From positions 372,001 through 436,000 of the forward strand of contig NZ_FZQY01000004.1 of the NCBI RefSeq assembly GCF_900199585.1: a stretch of 64,000 bases of DNA, in the 5' to 3' direction. The translations under genes were made by a program, and so were the position numbers. The notes beneath the pieces were generated by a model. It made no database searches. It was not told the DNA's origin and was given only the letters and a program-made list of their open reading frames with translations. This document shows, piece by piece, positions 1 to 10,380 of the stretch (position 1 is its first letter; the number at the start of each line of letters is the position of its first letter). This stretch comes from Helicobacter sp. 'house sparrow 1' (GTDB taxonomy: Bacteria; Campylobacterota; Campylobacteria; Campylobacterales; Helicobacteraceae).

Positions 1-143
1 AGAGCAGTTATGTAATCATTCCAAGAAGTGTTAAACTTGCAGAATCACCAAGCTTTGGAAAGCCTATCTTACTTTATGATGTAAAATCAAATGGTAGCAT
101 TGCTTATCAAAATTTAGCCCAATCTATTTTGTGTGGTGCATAA
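1..143 (+). CDS. parA: ParA/Soj partition ATPase, C-terminal end only
   Basis: The reading frame enters from the left edge of the window and stops at a TAA at 141-143. The visible 46 residues contain the motif IPRSVKLAESPSFGKP followed by a short helix, which is typical of the C-terminus of Soj/ParA chromosome-partitioning ATPases. The Walker motifs lie outside the window. The stop overlaps the ATG of the downstream parB gene by one base, so the two are translationally coupled. ParA binds DNA non-specifically and moves ParB-parS complexes during chromosome segregation. Confidence 0.9.
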   Translation, partial: SSYVIIPRSVKLAESPSFGKPILLYDVKSNGSIAYQNLAQSILCGA

Positions 144-994
144 TGGCAAAAAAATCTTTAGGTAGGGGGCTGGATGCAATTTTAGGTGATGTGGAACAGG
201 CCTATAAAAATAATATGAGTGATCATAAGGACTTGATTGTTGAATTAGATATCAATCTTATTAAAACAAATCCTTATCAACCTAGAAAAACTTTTCAAGA
301 AGATGGTATCAGAGAATTATCACAATCCATATTAGAACACGGGTTGTTGCAACCTATCATTGTGTATCTAGATGAGAATAAAGAATATGTTTTAATTGCT
401 GGTGAGCGTAGATTGCGTGCAAGTAAAATGGCACAGAAAAAGACTATTAAGGCAATTATTGCAGAGATTGATCTAGCCAAACTTAGAGAGTTGGCACTGA
501 TTGAAAATATTCAACGAGAAGATTTAAATCCTATTGATTTAGCAAAATCTTATCAAGAGTTATTGCAGGACTATGGAATCACACACGAAGAGCTTGCACA
601 AAAGATAAAAAAATCAAGAACACAAATTACAAATACTCTAAGATTATTAGCCCTTTTGCCAGAGATTCAAAAAGCTCTAGTAGAAGAAAAGATTTCTCAA
701 GGCCATGCAAAAGTTCTTGTAGGACTTAATGCTGAGAATCAAAAATTGATGTTAGATTCTATTTTAGGGCAAAAGCTAAGTGTCAGAGATACAGAGAAAA
801 TGTCTCAGAATTTAAAAGCCAATATAAAAAATCCCACTATTAATAAAAAAGAAAAAAGTGATCTTAAACTTCAAAAATTGCAAGAAATTTTGATTGATAA
901 AAATTTTAATGCAAAGATACAAAACAATAAAATTTTAATAAGTTTTGAAAGACAAGAGGAGATAGAATCTCTGCTTTTGTTTTTTCAAAAATAA
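143..994 (+). CDS. parB: Chromosome partitioning protein ParB
   Basis: This is a ParB/Spo0J-type protein of 283 residues. An ATG at 143 gives the usual N-terminus (MAKKSLGRGLDAILGD); an in-frame GTG at 131 is less likely because it lies inside the end of parA. The ParB nuclease-like domain includes the NPYQPRKTF segment and the conserved GERRLRAS box, a CTP-binding motif in this family. A central helix-turn-helix for parS binding follows (EELAQKIKKSRTQITN), then a Lys-rich linker and a C-terminal dimerisation segment. It acts with ParA in chromosome segregation. No parS site was looked for exhaustively. Confidence 0.95.
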   Translation: MAKKSLGRGLDAILGDVEQAYKNNMSDHKDLIVELDINLIKTNPYQPRKTFQEDGIRELSQSILEHGLLQPIIVYLDENKEYVLIAGERRLRASKMAQKKTIKAIIAEIDLAKLRELALIENIQREDLNPIDLAKSYQELLQDYGITHEELAQKIKKSRTQITNTLRLLALLPEIQKALVEEKISQGHAKVLVGLNAENQKLMLDSILGQKLSVRDTEKMSQNLKANIKNPTINKKEKSDLKLQKLQEILIDKNFNAKIQNNKILISFERQEEIESLLLFFQK

Positions 995-1010
995 GCTTAG
1001 ATTAAGATTT

Positions 1011-1022
1011 TTTTGTTAGAAT
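1011..1022 (+). promoter_or_regulatory. Candidate sigma70 promoter for the atp operon
   Basis: An extended -10 element (TGTTAGAAT, with the hexamer at 1017-1022) lies 30 bases before the first atp gene in an AT-rich gap after parB. Epsilonproteobacterial housekeeping promoters often lack a clear -35 box and rely on an extended -10, which fits. No start site can be proven from sequence. Confidence 0.45.
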
Positions 1023-1051
1023 CTAGGCATCTTAGCATTTAGGAGAAGGTA

Positions 1052-1483
1052 ATGTCTGTAGAAGCAGAACTTAGTTTGCGTCTTATGGCATTGGTTTTTG
1101 TGGTCTTTTTGGCAACTTTATATTTGCTGAATATTTGGCTTTTTAAACCGATGGTTTTATATATGGAAAAGCGTGACAAATCTATTAATGATGATGTCCA
1201 AGAAATTAGGAATAGTGCAGATGAAGTGGAGCTCATTACAAAAGAGATAAATGAGATTTTAAATCAAGCACGGATTGAGGCAAAGCAAATGTTAGATAAG
1301 GCTTCAAATGATGCCAAGGTTGTTTGTGAAGCCAAAATAGCAAGATATAGATCTGAAAATCAAGCAAAACTTGAAGAGTTTCGTAACAAACTTCAAGCAC
1401 AAAAGCAAGATTTAAAAAATTCTTTATTACAAGATAGGGCTATTTTTCAAGATGCCTTACAAACAAAACTACAAACAATCTAA
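1052..1483 (+). CDS. atpF': ATP synthase subunit b' (Fo stator)
   Basis: This 143-residue protein has one N-terminal membrane segment (about residues 8-32) followed by a long charged coiled coil. This is the shape of the b/b' peripheral-stalk subunit of F1Fo ATP synthase. It is the first gene of the atp operon and is followed by a second b-type gene, so the stator is probably a b/b' heterodimer as in other Campylobacterota. A strong ribosome binding site (AGGAGAAGG) sits just upstream of the ATG. The b' name rests on position and length more than on unique motifs. Confidence 0.88.
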   Translation: MSVEAELSLRLMALVFVVFLATLYLLNIWLFKPMVLYMEKRDKSINDDVQEIRNSADEVELITKEINEILNQARIEAKQMLDKASNDAKVVCEAKIARYRSENQAKLEEFRNKLQAQKQDLKNSLLQDRAIFQDALQTKLQTI

Positions 1484-1494
1484 GGAGTGGGGGA

Positions 1495-2001
1495 ATGAAG
1501 ATTATTATAAGTTTTTTTCTACTTTTTTCTACTTTAGTATTTGCAACAGCTGTAGATCTTAGTCAAACAGATATGCTTGAAAGGACAATCAATTTTGTAA
1601 TTTTTATTGCTATTTTGTGGTATTTTTTTGCAGCTAAAGCAAAAGATTTTTTTGCTTCAAGAAGAGAAAAAATTGCAGAGCGTCTCTCTGAAGTTCAGGA
1701 AAGATTAAAGGTAGCAAAGAATGATAAAGAGCACGCATTAAGAAAGTTGGAAGAAGCCAGAGAAAAGGCAAATGAGATTCTTGAAGTAGCCAAAAAAGAG
1801 GCTTATGTGATTGCTCAAAAGATTGAAGAACAATCTAGTATTGATATTGAGACGATGAGAAAAAACACAGAGGTGTTGATGGAATTTGAGCAGAGGAAGA
1901 TGCAAAAAGAAGTGGTAGAGGAAGTTTTACACGAAGTATTCTCTCAAAATCAACTCAATACTGCTGAATACATTAATATCCTTGAAAGAAAGGTAGTGTG
2001 A
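1495..2001 (+). CDS. atpF: ATP synthase subunit b (Fo stator)
   Basis: This 168-residue protein has a hydrophobic N-terminus resembling a signal peptide (residues 1-18), a second membrane segment at about 30-47 with the sequence INFVIFIAILWYFF, and then a Lys/Glu-rich coiled coil to the end. It forms the peripheral stalk that holds the F1 head to subunit a. The N-terminal signal-like extension is characteristic of b subunits in this class. The stop overlaps the start of atpH by one base. Confidence 0.92.
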   Translation: MKIIISFFLLFSTLVFATAVDLSQTDMLERTINFVIFIAILWYFFAAKAKDFFASRREKIAERLSEVQERLKVAKNDKEHALRKLEEAREKANEILEVAKKEAYVIAQKIEEQSSIDIETMRKNTEVLMEFEQRKMQKEVVEEVLHEVFSQNQLNTAEYINILERKVV

Positions 2002-2531
2002 TGTTAAATACGATAGCAAAGAGATACGCAAAGGCTGTGCTAGGTGTTTTGGATTCTAAGGAGTTAGAAACTTTGTTACAAAAACTTGAAATTATCCTAT
2101 TTGCTCTAAAGGAAGCAAAGTTTCTTGATATGATGGAATCCCCTTATATTGATTTTAAGACTAAACAAAAGATTTTATTTGATATTGCCAAAGTAGATGA
2201 GGAAAAAATCCAAAATTTACTAAGTCTGATTTTAGAAAATAAGCGTATAAGAGTTTTACCCTATCTTTATGAAGAACTACAATACTTCCTAAATGAGAAA
2301 AATAAGACTTATCAGGGTGTTATTTATGCTAAGGAGATGTTAGATTCAGAGTCTGTGGCTAAAATTCAAAATAAGCTTGCAAAGCATCTTAATGTTACAC
2401 TGGAGTTGAGTTGTCAAGAACTTCAAAGAGATGAAATCTCTCTAGTGGTTCAAGGATTGGGTGTGGAGATATCTTTTTCTAATCAGAGATTTTTAGAAGG
2501 CTTAAAGTCTCATATTTTAAAGGCAATTTAA
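2001..2531 (+). CDS. atpH: ATP synthase subunit delta
   Basis: This 176-residue protein begins with the family signature IAKRYAKAVLG and ends with a GLGVEISFSNQRFLEGLKSH-like C-terminal domain, matching OSCP/delta. The subunit links the stator to the top of the alpha3beta3 head. I chose the ATG at 2001, which overlaps the atpF stop as TGATG; an in-frame GTG three bases upstream is possible. Gene order b'-b-delta-alpha is normal for the operon. Confidence 0.95.
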   Translation: MLNTIAKRYAKAVLGVLDSKELETLLQKLEIILFALKEAKFLDMMESPYIDFKTKQKILFDIAKVDEEKIQNLLSLILENKRIRVLPYLYEELQYFLNEKNKTYQGVIYAKEMLDSESVAKIQNKLAKHLNVTLELSCQELQRDEISLVVQGLGVEISFSNQRFLEGLKSHILKAI

Positions 2532-2555
2532 ATTCGTTATATAAAGGAGAGAGAA

Positions 2556-4067
2556 GTGGTAAAGTTAAAACCAGAAGAGATTAGTAATATAATTAAAGAA
2601 AGAATTGAAAATTTTGATATTGAGGTAGATATTGCACAAACGGGCAAGGTTATAGCTTATGCAGATGGTGTTGCAAAGGTTTATGGCATTAAAGATGTTA
2701 TGTCCTATGAGATGGTAGAGTTTGAAACAGGTGACAAGGGATTGGCATCAAACCTAGAAGAAGGTAGTGTTGGTGTTATCGTTTTGGGATCTGGAAAAGA
2801 TATTAAAGAGGGAGTTTCGGTTAAAAGACTTGGTAAGCTAATGAAGGTCCCTGTTGGAGATGGTGTAGTTGGTCGTGTAATTAATGTTTTAGGAGAGCCA
2901 ATTGATGGAAAGGGTGCAATTGATGCAAAGGAATATCGCTTTGTAGAGCAGAAGGCTCCAGGGATTATGGAGAGAAAGTCTGTCCACGAACCTTTACAAA
3001 CAGGATTAAAAGCTGTGGATGCTCTTGTTCCTATTGGAAGAGGACAAAGGGAATTAATCATTGGTGATAGACAAACAGGTAAAACTACAGTAGCAGTGGA
3101 TACAATTATTAATCAAAAAGGTCAAGATGTTATTTGTATTTATGTTGCAATTGGTCAAAAAGAATCTACAGTAGCTCAAGTTGTTAGAAAGCTTGAAGAG
3201 CACGGGGCAATGGAATATACTGTTGTAGTTAATGCATCAGCTTCAGATTCTGCTGCGATGCAATTTTTAGCACCTTATACAGGGGTAACTATTGGGGAGT
3301 ATTTTAGAGATAATGCAAGACATGCTTTAATTGTATATGATGATTTAACTAAGCATGCTGTGGCATATCGTGAAATGTCCTTAATCTTAAGAAGACCACC
3401 AGGTCGTGAAGCATTCCCAGGAGATGTATTTTATTTACACTCAAGACTTTTAGAAAGAGCTGCAAAAGTTAGTGATGCAAAAGGAGCAGGATCTCTTACA
3501 GCACTACCTATTATTGAGACACAAGCAGGAGATGTGTCTGCCTATATTCCTACAAATGTAATTTCTATTACAGATGGACAAATCTTTTTGGAGACGGATT
3601 TATTTTTCTCAGGTATTAGACCCGCTATCAATGTAGGTCTTTCTGTATCGCGTGTTGGTGGTGCAGCACAGATTAAAGCAACAAAGCAGGTAGCAGGTAC
3701 TTTAAGGCTTGATTTGGCTCAATATAGAGAGTTGCAAGCCTTTGCACAGTTTGCATCAGATCTTGATGAAACAAGTAGAAAACAGCTTGATCGTGGGCAA
3801 AGAATGGTTGAAATATTAAAGCAAGAACCTTACTCTCCATTGCCAATTGAAAAACAAGTTGTAATTATTTATGCTGGTTCAAAAGGATTTTTAGATGATA
3901 TCGCAGTGGATAAGGTTGTAGCCTTTGAAAAAGGACTTTATAGTTTTATAGAATCCAAAAAACCAGAGATTTTTGAGAATATTCGCAATAAAAAGGCACT
4001 GGATTCTGAAATTGAGTCTTCCTTGCAGGCTGTGATTGAAGAATTTAAAGTGAGTTTTGGTAATTAA
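2556..4067 (+). CDS. atpA: ATP synthase subunit alpha
   Basis: The 503-residue alpha subunit is full length. It shows the Walker A motif GDRQTGKT near residue 170, the Arg-finger region ([10 protein letters not shown]) near 367-376 and the usual N-terminal beta barrel and C-terminal helical bundle. It forms the non-catalytic nucleotide sites of the F1 head. The start is a GTG preceded by a good Shine-Dalgarno (AAGGAGAG), and no ATG near it fits better. Confidence 0.98.
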   Translation: MVKLKPEEISNIIKERIENFDIEVDIAQTGKVIAYADGVAKVYGIKDVMSYEMVEFETGDKGLASNLEEGSVGVIVLGSGKDIKEGVSVKRLGKLMKVPVGDGVVGRVINVLGEPIDGKGAIDAKEYRFVEQKAPGIMERKSVHEPLQTGLKAVDALVPIGRGQRELIIGDRQTGKTTVAVDTIINQKGQDVICIYVAIGQKESTVAQVVRKLEEHGAMEYTVVVNASASDSAAMQFLAPYTGVTIGEYFRDNARHALIVYDDLTKHAVAYREMSLILRRPPGREAFPGDVFYLHSRLLERAAKVSDAKGAGSLTALPIIETQAGDVSAYIPTNVISITDGQIFLETDLFFSGIRPAINVGLSVSRVGGAAQIKATKQVAGTLRLDLAQYRELQAFAQFASDLDETSRKQLDRGQRMVEILKQEPYSPLPIEKQVVIIYAGSKGFLDDIAVDKVVAFEKGLYSFIESKKPEIFENIRNKKALDSEIESSLQAVIEEFKVSFGN

Positions 4068-4069
4068 AA

Positions 4070-4966
4070 ATGGGAAATAATTTAAAAGAAATCCGTAAAA
4101 AGATTACGAGTGTTCAGAATACACAAAAGACAACTCGGGCAATGAAACTAGTTTCAACTTCAAAGCTCAAGAAAGCCGAAGAAATGGCAAGACAATCTAG
4201 GCTGTATGCACAAAAGCTTAATGAAGTTTTTGATGATTTAGTTTCTAAGATTCATTCAAGAGGACTAGATAGTATCAATTCAAAGTATTTTTTAAAGTCA
4301 AAAGACAGAAAAGTAAAGGTAATTGATATTATCGTAGTTACATCAGATAAAGGACTTTGTGGTGGATTTAACGCAGTAACCATTAAAGAGGCAATGCGAC
4401 TTAAGGCACACTACCAGTCTCAAGGAATTGAAGTTAGGATTCGAGGCATTGGCAAGAAAGGGATTGCATATTTTACTTTTAATAATGTTGAAGTTTTGGA
4501 TAAGGTAGTGGGACTTTCTGCATCTCCAAGTTATGAAGCGGCTTCACAATTTATTTTTAATGTTGTGGAAGATTTTTTAGAAGATAGAACGGATGAGATT
4601 ATTATTTTGCATAATGGATTTAAAAATATGCTTTCTCAAGAATTAAAGTCTCGTGCTGTTTTACCTTTAAATCTTGATGTCTATAAAAAAGAAGTAGAAA
4701 ATGTAAATCTATCAATTGAGCCAGATGATGAGGAGGATAAAGTTTTAGAAGATTTAGCAAAGAAATATTTTGAGTTCAATATGTATTATGCATTGATTGA
4801 TTCATTGGCTGCTGAACATAGCGCTAGAATGCAGGCAATGGATGCTGCGACAAATAATGCTGGAGAACTTGTAAAGAATTTGACTATTTCTTATAATAAG
4901 GCAAGGCAAGAGGCGATTACTACAGAGCTTGTAGAAATTAATGCTGGTGTAGAGGCGATGAAATAA
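4070..4966 (+). CDS. atpG: ATP synthase subunit gamma
   Basis: This 298-residue protein has the N-terminal gamma signature ([22 protein letters not shown]) and the C-terminal signature ([17 protein letters not shown]) that form the rotating coiled-coil shaft. It sits between alpha and beta as expected. The ATG lies two bases after the atpA stop with no clear ribosome binding site, so translation is probably coupled to atpA. Confidence 0.97.
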   Translation: MGNNLKEIRKKITSVQNTQKTTRAMKLVSTSKLKKAEEMARQSRLYAQKLNEVFDDLVSKIHSRGLDSINSKYFLKSKDRKVKVIDIIVVTSDKGLCGGFNAVTIKEAMRLKAHYQSQGIEVRIRGIGKKGIAYFTFNNVEVLDKVVGLSASPSYEAASQFIFNVVEDFLEDRTDEIIILHNGFKNMLSQELKSRAVLPLNLDVYKKEVENVNLSIEPDDEEDKVLEDLAKKYFEFNMYYALIDSLAAEHSARMQAMDAATNNAGELVKNLTISYNKARQEAITTELVEINAGVEAMK

Positions 4967-6385
<1,419 letters not shown>

Positions 6386-6394
6386 GGAAAATAA

Positions 6395-6784
6395 ATGGAT
6401 ACTTTGATGGTGAGTATTATTACTCCTTATGGGAAAATTTTTGATGGTATGGTGACTTCTATGACACTTCCAGGTTTTGATGGAGAGTTTGGTGTTGTAG
6501 AGGGTCATAGTGATTTACTCTCTTTGTTAAAGACAGGAACAATAGAAATTGTTAGGGGGGATCAAAGAGATTTAGTGGCAATTAACTGGGGTTATGCAAA
6601 GATTCAATCAAATCAAGTTGATGTCTTGGTGGATAATGCTGTTTTAATAAGTGAAAATAAAGGCGATATTAACTTAGCAATTCAAAATGCAAAAAAACTC
6701 CTAGAAGAGTCAAGCAATGATAAAATTGCAATCTCAAGCGTTGTTTCTAGGATTGATAAATATAGCTCAGTTAAAGGAATGTGA
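6395..6784 (+). CDS. atpC: ATP synthase subunit epsilon
   Basis: This 129-residue protein has the N-terminal beta-sandwich of the epsilon subunit, with the signature GFDGEFGVVEGHSDLLSLL, and a short C-terminal helical part. It binds gamma and modulates hydrolysis by F1. It closes the atp gene set here; subunit a (atpB) is at 55.2 kb, and subunit c is not in the window. Its stop overlaps the next start by one base, linking ATP synthase and tol transcription. Confidence 0.95.
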   Translation: MDTLMVSIITPYGKIFDGMVTSMTLPGFDGEFGVVEGHSDLLSLLKTGTIEIVRGDQRDLVAINWGYAKIQSNQVDVLVDNAVLISENKGDINLAIQNAKKLLEESSNDKIAISSVVSRIDKYSSVKGM

Positions 6785-7374
6785 TGTTAAGTTTAGAGGG
6801 TTTTATTCATAATAGCAGCCTTATTTCGCTTTTGGTTTTATTGTGGCTTTCAATTTACTTTATAGTAACTTTTTGGATATTTTTCTATAAGTTTTTTTTA
6901 CTTAAAACAGCATTTAATAAAGAAAAAGATTCTTTGGATGCAATTTTGACAGGTAAAGCAATGACACCAAGCGATTCTCTTTTTCAAAAAATTACTAAAA
7001 AACCATCAAAAGAACTTTTGTTGGTTTGGAGATCTCAGGTTCAAAAGAGAATTTCAACAGGGTTGGTGGTATTGAGTATTATTTCTTCTACTGCACCTTT
7101 TATTGGTTTATTTGGAACTGTTGTTGAAATTTTAGATGCATTTGGGAGACTTGGAAGTGGTGGTCAGGTTGCATTTGATGTGATTGCCCCTGTGATTTCT
7201 CAGGCACTTATTGCTACTGCAGCCGGGATTTTGGTTGCAATTCCTGCATATTCTTTCTTTTTGATGCTAAAAAGAAAGGCTTATGATATTAGTGTGTTTG
7301 TTCAAATGCAAATTGATATTCTCTCGACAGAAAAAAGGACAGCAATAGATAAGGGAGTAAATATTGGACAATAA
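6784..7374 (+). CDS. tolQ: TolQ/ExbB-family proton channel protein
   Basis: This MotA/TolQ/ExbB family protein of 196 residues has three membrane segments (about 15-37, 95-120 and 138-165). The conserved stretch ISSTAPFIGLFGTVVEILDAF lines the proton channel. With the downstream TolR-like protein it converts the proton gradient into movement of TolA. The position before tolR-tolA-tolB-pal argues for TolQ rather than ExbB. The ATG at 6784 is preferred over the GTG at 6781. Confidence 0.88.
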   Translation: MLSLEGFIHNSSLISLLVLLWLSIYFIVTFWIFFYKFFLLKTAFNKEKDSLDAILTGKAMTPSDSLFQKITKKPSKELLLVWRSQVQKRISTGLVVLSIISSTAPFIGLFGTVVEILDAFGRLGSGGQVAFDVIAPVISQALIATAAGILVAIPAYSFFLMLKRKAYDISVFVQMQIDILSTEKRTAIDKGVNIGQ

Positions 7375-7765
7375 TTTAATAGATTGGGAAGAAAAACCAG
7401 AATTAAATATCACTCCTTTGGTTGATATAATGCTGGTTTTATTGGCTATCTTAATGGTAACTACACCGGCAGTTGTTTATAAAGAGGACATCAGTTTACC
7501 TAAGGGTTCAAAAGCTTCAAAGGTATCTCAGGATGATAAACTAGAGATTCGTATGGATATTAATAAGAAGATTTATATCAAGGATGAAGTATATGACTAC
7601 AATGCCTTTCCTGATAGTTTTAATCTTTTGGCAAATCAGTATTCAAAGACAATCAATGTATATATCCGTGCAGATAAGCAACTGGCTTACCAAGATGTTA
7701 TTTATCTTCTCAAAAGCATCAAAGAGGCAGGTTTTTCTAAGGTTTCTTTGGTAACAACAAATTAA
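7364..7765 (+). CDS. tolR: TolR/ExbD-family proton channel protein
   Basis: This 133-residue protein has one membrane segment containing the essential Asp in ITPLVDIMLVLLAILMV, followed by a periplasmic domain, which is the TolR/ExbD architecture. The start is a TTG that overlaps the end of the upstream gene by 11 bases. No usable ATG occurs before the membrane segment, so the TTG is very likely real. It is the partner of the preceding TolQ-like protein. Confidence 0.88.
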   Translation: MDNNLIDWEEKPELNITPLVDIMLVLLAILMVTTPAVVYKEDISLPKGSKASKVSQDDKLEIRMDINKKIYIKDEVYDYNAFPDSFNLLANQYSKTINVYIRADKQLAYQDVIYLLKSIKEAGFSKVSLVTTN

Positions 7766-8547
7766 TGAAAAAAAAGAGTTTTTTTTATTTAACAGGAAGC
7801 TTTTCTTTTTTACTATATTTAGCAGTGGTATTTGCAATTTTTGGAATTATTAACCTAAAAAAAGCAGATAAATTTATTATTAAAGCAGATACACAGTTTG
7901 AGCAGACCTTACCAATAGAGGCTCTTGTGATTGATGAACCTGTAGTAAAAATTCCTAAAGCTGAAGTGCAACCTGAAGTGGAAAATGAAAATAATGAAGA
8001 AGAGTTGCAACTTCCTGGATTAAAAGATCTTTTTTCTGGTATTCCTGATTGGAGTAAGGATATTGAAAAGCAAAAGGAAGAACAAGAAAAGAGAAAGCAA
8101 GAAGCACAAAGAAGGGCTTATGAAGAAAAAAAGAGATACCAAGAAATGCTTAGACAGCAACAAGAAAGCATTAAGAATTTACAAACAAGCATACAAAGTA
8201 CAAATCGAGCTTTAGAAAATATTAATGCTAGTATAGATATTAAGACAGAAATACCTCCAAATCAAGATAAGGGAATCCATGATGAATGGGTAGAAAAAAT
8301 CTACAAGATTTTATATGAAAACTGGGATTTTTCTTTCTATCAAAAGACAATAATTAGTGTGTTGATTACTATTACAGATAATGGAGATTTTTCCTATAAA
8401 ATTTTAAGATATTCACAATATGATGAGTATAATCAAAAAATAAAAGCTGTATTAGAAAAGCTAAAGGGTGTAAAAATGCCACCATATCCTCATAAAAAAT
8501 TTATAAATGTAGAGGTAAATTTTAGATCAAAGGCTCAAGATGAATAA
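7765..8547 (+). CDS. tolA: TolA-like periplasm-spanning protein
   Basis: This 260-residue protein has an N-terminal membrane anchor (about residues 8-30), a highly charged Glu/Lys/Gln-rich coiled region (about 105-155) and a compact C-terminal domain with TonB/TolA character (a WVEKIYKILYENW start and a final YPHKKFINVEVNF strand). TolA or TonB roles are both possible from the fold. The position between tolR and tolB supports TolA, which bridges the inner-membrane motor and Pal. Its ATG overlaps the tolR stop. Confidence 0.8.
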   Translation: MKKKSFFYLTGSFSFLLYLAVVFAIFGIINLKKADKFIIKADTQFEQTLPIEALVIDEPVVKIPKAEVQPEVENENNEEELQLPGLKDLFSGIPDWSKDIEKQKEEQEKRKQEAQRRAYEEKKRYQEMLRQQQESIKNLQTSIQSTNRALENINASIDIKTEIPPNQDKGIHDEWVEKIYKILYENWDFSFYQKTIISVLITITDNGDFSYKILRYSQYDEYNQKIKAVLEKLKGVKMPPYPHKKFINVEVNFRSKAQDE

Positions 8548-9796
8548 AATATTTTCAGTATTATTATTGGTTATTTGTGTTGCTTTTGGTGCAGACGCCA
8601 CGATTGATTTAGTAAAGACTATTCAAAAAATTCCAACAATTCAGGTTACTTACTTTGATAATAAAAATGCTGAGCAAGCTTTAAAAGTCTATAAAATATT
8701 ATTAGGTGATTTAAATATAAGTGGTCATTTTTCTGTACAAGAGGGAAAAAAAGGGAAAATAAAACCAAACTATATGGAATTTTTAGGAAATAAAATTGAC
8801 CTATTAGTTAATATTGAAGCACAGCGCAATGATGAAGGTTTTAAGATTATTGTAAAACTTTTTGATATTAATGCGCAAAACTTAATACTGGATAAAGCAT
8901 ATATGATTGATGATGAGAAACTTTATCCTTTTGTAGCACATAAGATTGCAATTGACATTAATGATTATATAAAAGCACCTTCTATTGATTGGATGAGAAG
9001 ATATGTGGTTTTATCTACCTATGTAGGACCCGGTAGGACAAATATTATGATTAGTGATTATACCTTAACCTACAAAAAGGTGATTATTAATGATGGATTG
9101 AATATATTCCCAAAATGGGCAAATAAAGAGCAGACAGAGATTTATTACACAAAGTTTGTCAATAATATGCCTACGATTATAAAATATAATGTTTATACAG
9201 GTGTGAGCACTGAGATAGAAAAAAGTAGTGGAATGGCGGTTGTATCAGATGTGAGCCAAGATTCAAATAAATTGCTTTTAACCTTAGCGCCTATGGGAGA
9301 TCCAGATATTTTCCTATTTGACACTCAAACTAAACAAAAAACACAACTTACAAAGTATAGAGGGATAGATGTTTCAGGGAGCTTTGTTGAAAATGATGGC
9401 GCAATTATCTTTGTATCAGATCGACTAGGATACCCAAATGTCTTTTATAAGAGTTTAGAAGATGGTGCGCCAGTAGAGCAGGTTGTGTATCATGGAAGAA
9501 ATAATAGTTCGGTTTCTTCTCACAAAGATTATGTAGTGTACTCTAGCCGAGAAACAAGTAATGATTTTGGTCCCAATACTTTTAACCTATATCTAATCTC
9601 TACTAAGAATGATTTTATTAGAAGATTAACAGCAAATGGAATTAATCAATTACCAAGATTCTCTTCTGATGGTGGTAGTATTATGTTTGTTAAGAATCAG
9701 ACAAACCAAAGTGCTTTGGGGATTATTAGGCTAGATTATAATAAAACCTTTTTATTTCCTTTGGAAAATATTTACATACAATCCTTTGATTGGTAA
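8540..9796 (+). CDS. tolB: Tol-Pal system protein TolB
   Basis: The 418-residue protein has a signal peptide (cleavage likely after AFGA), an N-terminal alpha/beta domain and a C-terminal six-blade beta propeller with WD-like repeats (PDIFLFDTQTKQKTQLT, GSIMFVKNQTNQSALGI). This is TolB, the periplasmic partner of Pal. It overlaps the tolA end by eight bases, which suggests coupled translation. Confidence 0.93.
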   Translation: MNKIFSVLLLVICVAFGADATIDLVKTIQKIPTIQVTYFDNKNAEQALKVYKILLGDLNISGHFSVQEGKKGKIKPNYMEFLGNKIDLLVNIEAQRNDEGFKIIVKLFDINAQNLILDKAYMIDDEKLYPFVAHKIAIDINDYIKAPSIDWMRRYVVLSTYVGPGRTNIMISDYTLTYKKVIINDGLNIFPKWANKEQTEIYYTKFVNNMPTIIKYNVYTGVSTEIEKSSGMAVVSDVSQDSNKLLLTLAPMGDPDIFLFDTQTKQKTQLTKYRGIDVSGSFVENDGAIIFVSDRLGYPNVFYKSLEDGAPVEQVVYHGRNNSSVSSHKDYVVYSSRETSNDFGPNTFNLYLISTKNDFIRRLTANGINQLPRFSSDGGSIMFVKNQTNQSALGIIRLDYNKTFLFPLENIYIQSFDW

Positions 9797-9800
9797 CTTA

Positions 9801-9829
9801 TTGACTTATTTAGCTTATTTAAATACAAT
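9801..9829 (+). promoter_or_regulatory. Candidate sigma70 promoter upstream of pal
   Basis: A -35-like TTGACT (9801-9806) and a -10-like TACAAT (9824-9829) are separated by 17 bases, in the 67-base gap between tolB and pal. This is the best two-box promoter match I noticed in the window. It would let pal, cpoB and slyD be expressed apart from the long atp-tol operon. Confidence 0.55.
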
Positions 9830-9863
9830 CTATAGTACTTCGAATTCTTAGAAAGGGCTTAAT

Positions 9864-10367
9864 TTGAAAAAATTTTTTTTACCTCTTTGTATGGTTATCT
9901 TATTTCTTGGTTGTGCAAATAAAGCTATTATAAGTGATGATAATGCATTAGTTGATGAGGAGACCATCCGGCCGAATATGGTTGAAGCTCCAGAGGAGAC
10001 TCCTGAGCCTAAAAAAATGTTAGAAGATGGCAGTATTATAGGAAGTGTACTTTTTGATTTTGACAAATTTGATATTAGGGCAGATATGCAAGCAGTTCTT
10101 GAGAGTAGTGTGAGTTTAATTGAAGAAAATCCTGATATGAAAGTTCTTATCGAGGGAAATACGGATGAATTTGGGAGTGATGAGTATAACTTTGCACTGG
10201 GAAATAGAAGAGCTTTAGCAGTGAAGACTGCTCTAATTACAAGAGGTATTGATAAGGCTGATATAGATGTTGTTTCACTTGGAAAGACAAAACCAGTTTG
10301 CGTGGAAAAGACTGTAGAATGCTATCAAAAAAATAGGAGAGGAGATATTAGGCTATTAAAAAGATAG
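9864..10367 (+). CDS. pal: Peptidoglycan-associated lipoprotein Pal
   Basis: This 167-residue lipoprotein starts with a TTG placed behind a GAAAGGG ribosome binding site. The signal peptide ends in the lipobox LFLGC, with Cys-17 as the lipidation site. The C-terminal OmpA-like domain binds peptidoglycan and contains VLFDFDKFDI and the GNTDEFGSDEYNFALGNRRA motif. It is the outer-membrane anchor of the Tol-Pal system; the C. jejuni counterpart is Omp18. Confidence 0.96.
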   Translation: MKKFFLPLCMVILFLGCANKAIISDDNALVDEETIRPNMVEAPEETPEPKKMLEDGSIIGSVLFDFDKFDIRADMQAVLESSVSLIEENPDMKVLIEGNTDEFGSDEYNFALGNRRALAVKTALITRGIDKADIDVVSLGKTKPVCVEKTVECYQKNRRGDIRLLKR

Positions 10368-10380
10368 TCAATAGATATCT

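Noticed and set aside
2705-3061. Minus-strand open frame inside atpA
   Set aside because: It is a shadow of the atpA coding sequence with no independent motifs or ribosome binding site. Similar shadows in atpD, ychF and elsewhere were dropped for the same reason.
6554-6559. G-run of six in atpC as a possible phase-variable tract (also six-base runs near 163 and 17115)
   Set aside because: Six G is too short for frequent slippage, and these genes are housekeeping or structural with intact frames.
7364-7765. exbB/exbD naming for siderophore (TonB) energisation
   Set aside because: The pair is directly followed by tolA-, tolB-, pal- and cpoB-like genes, so TolQ/TolR is the more likely role, although the folds cannot separate the two.
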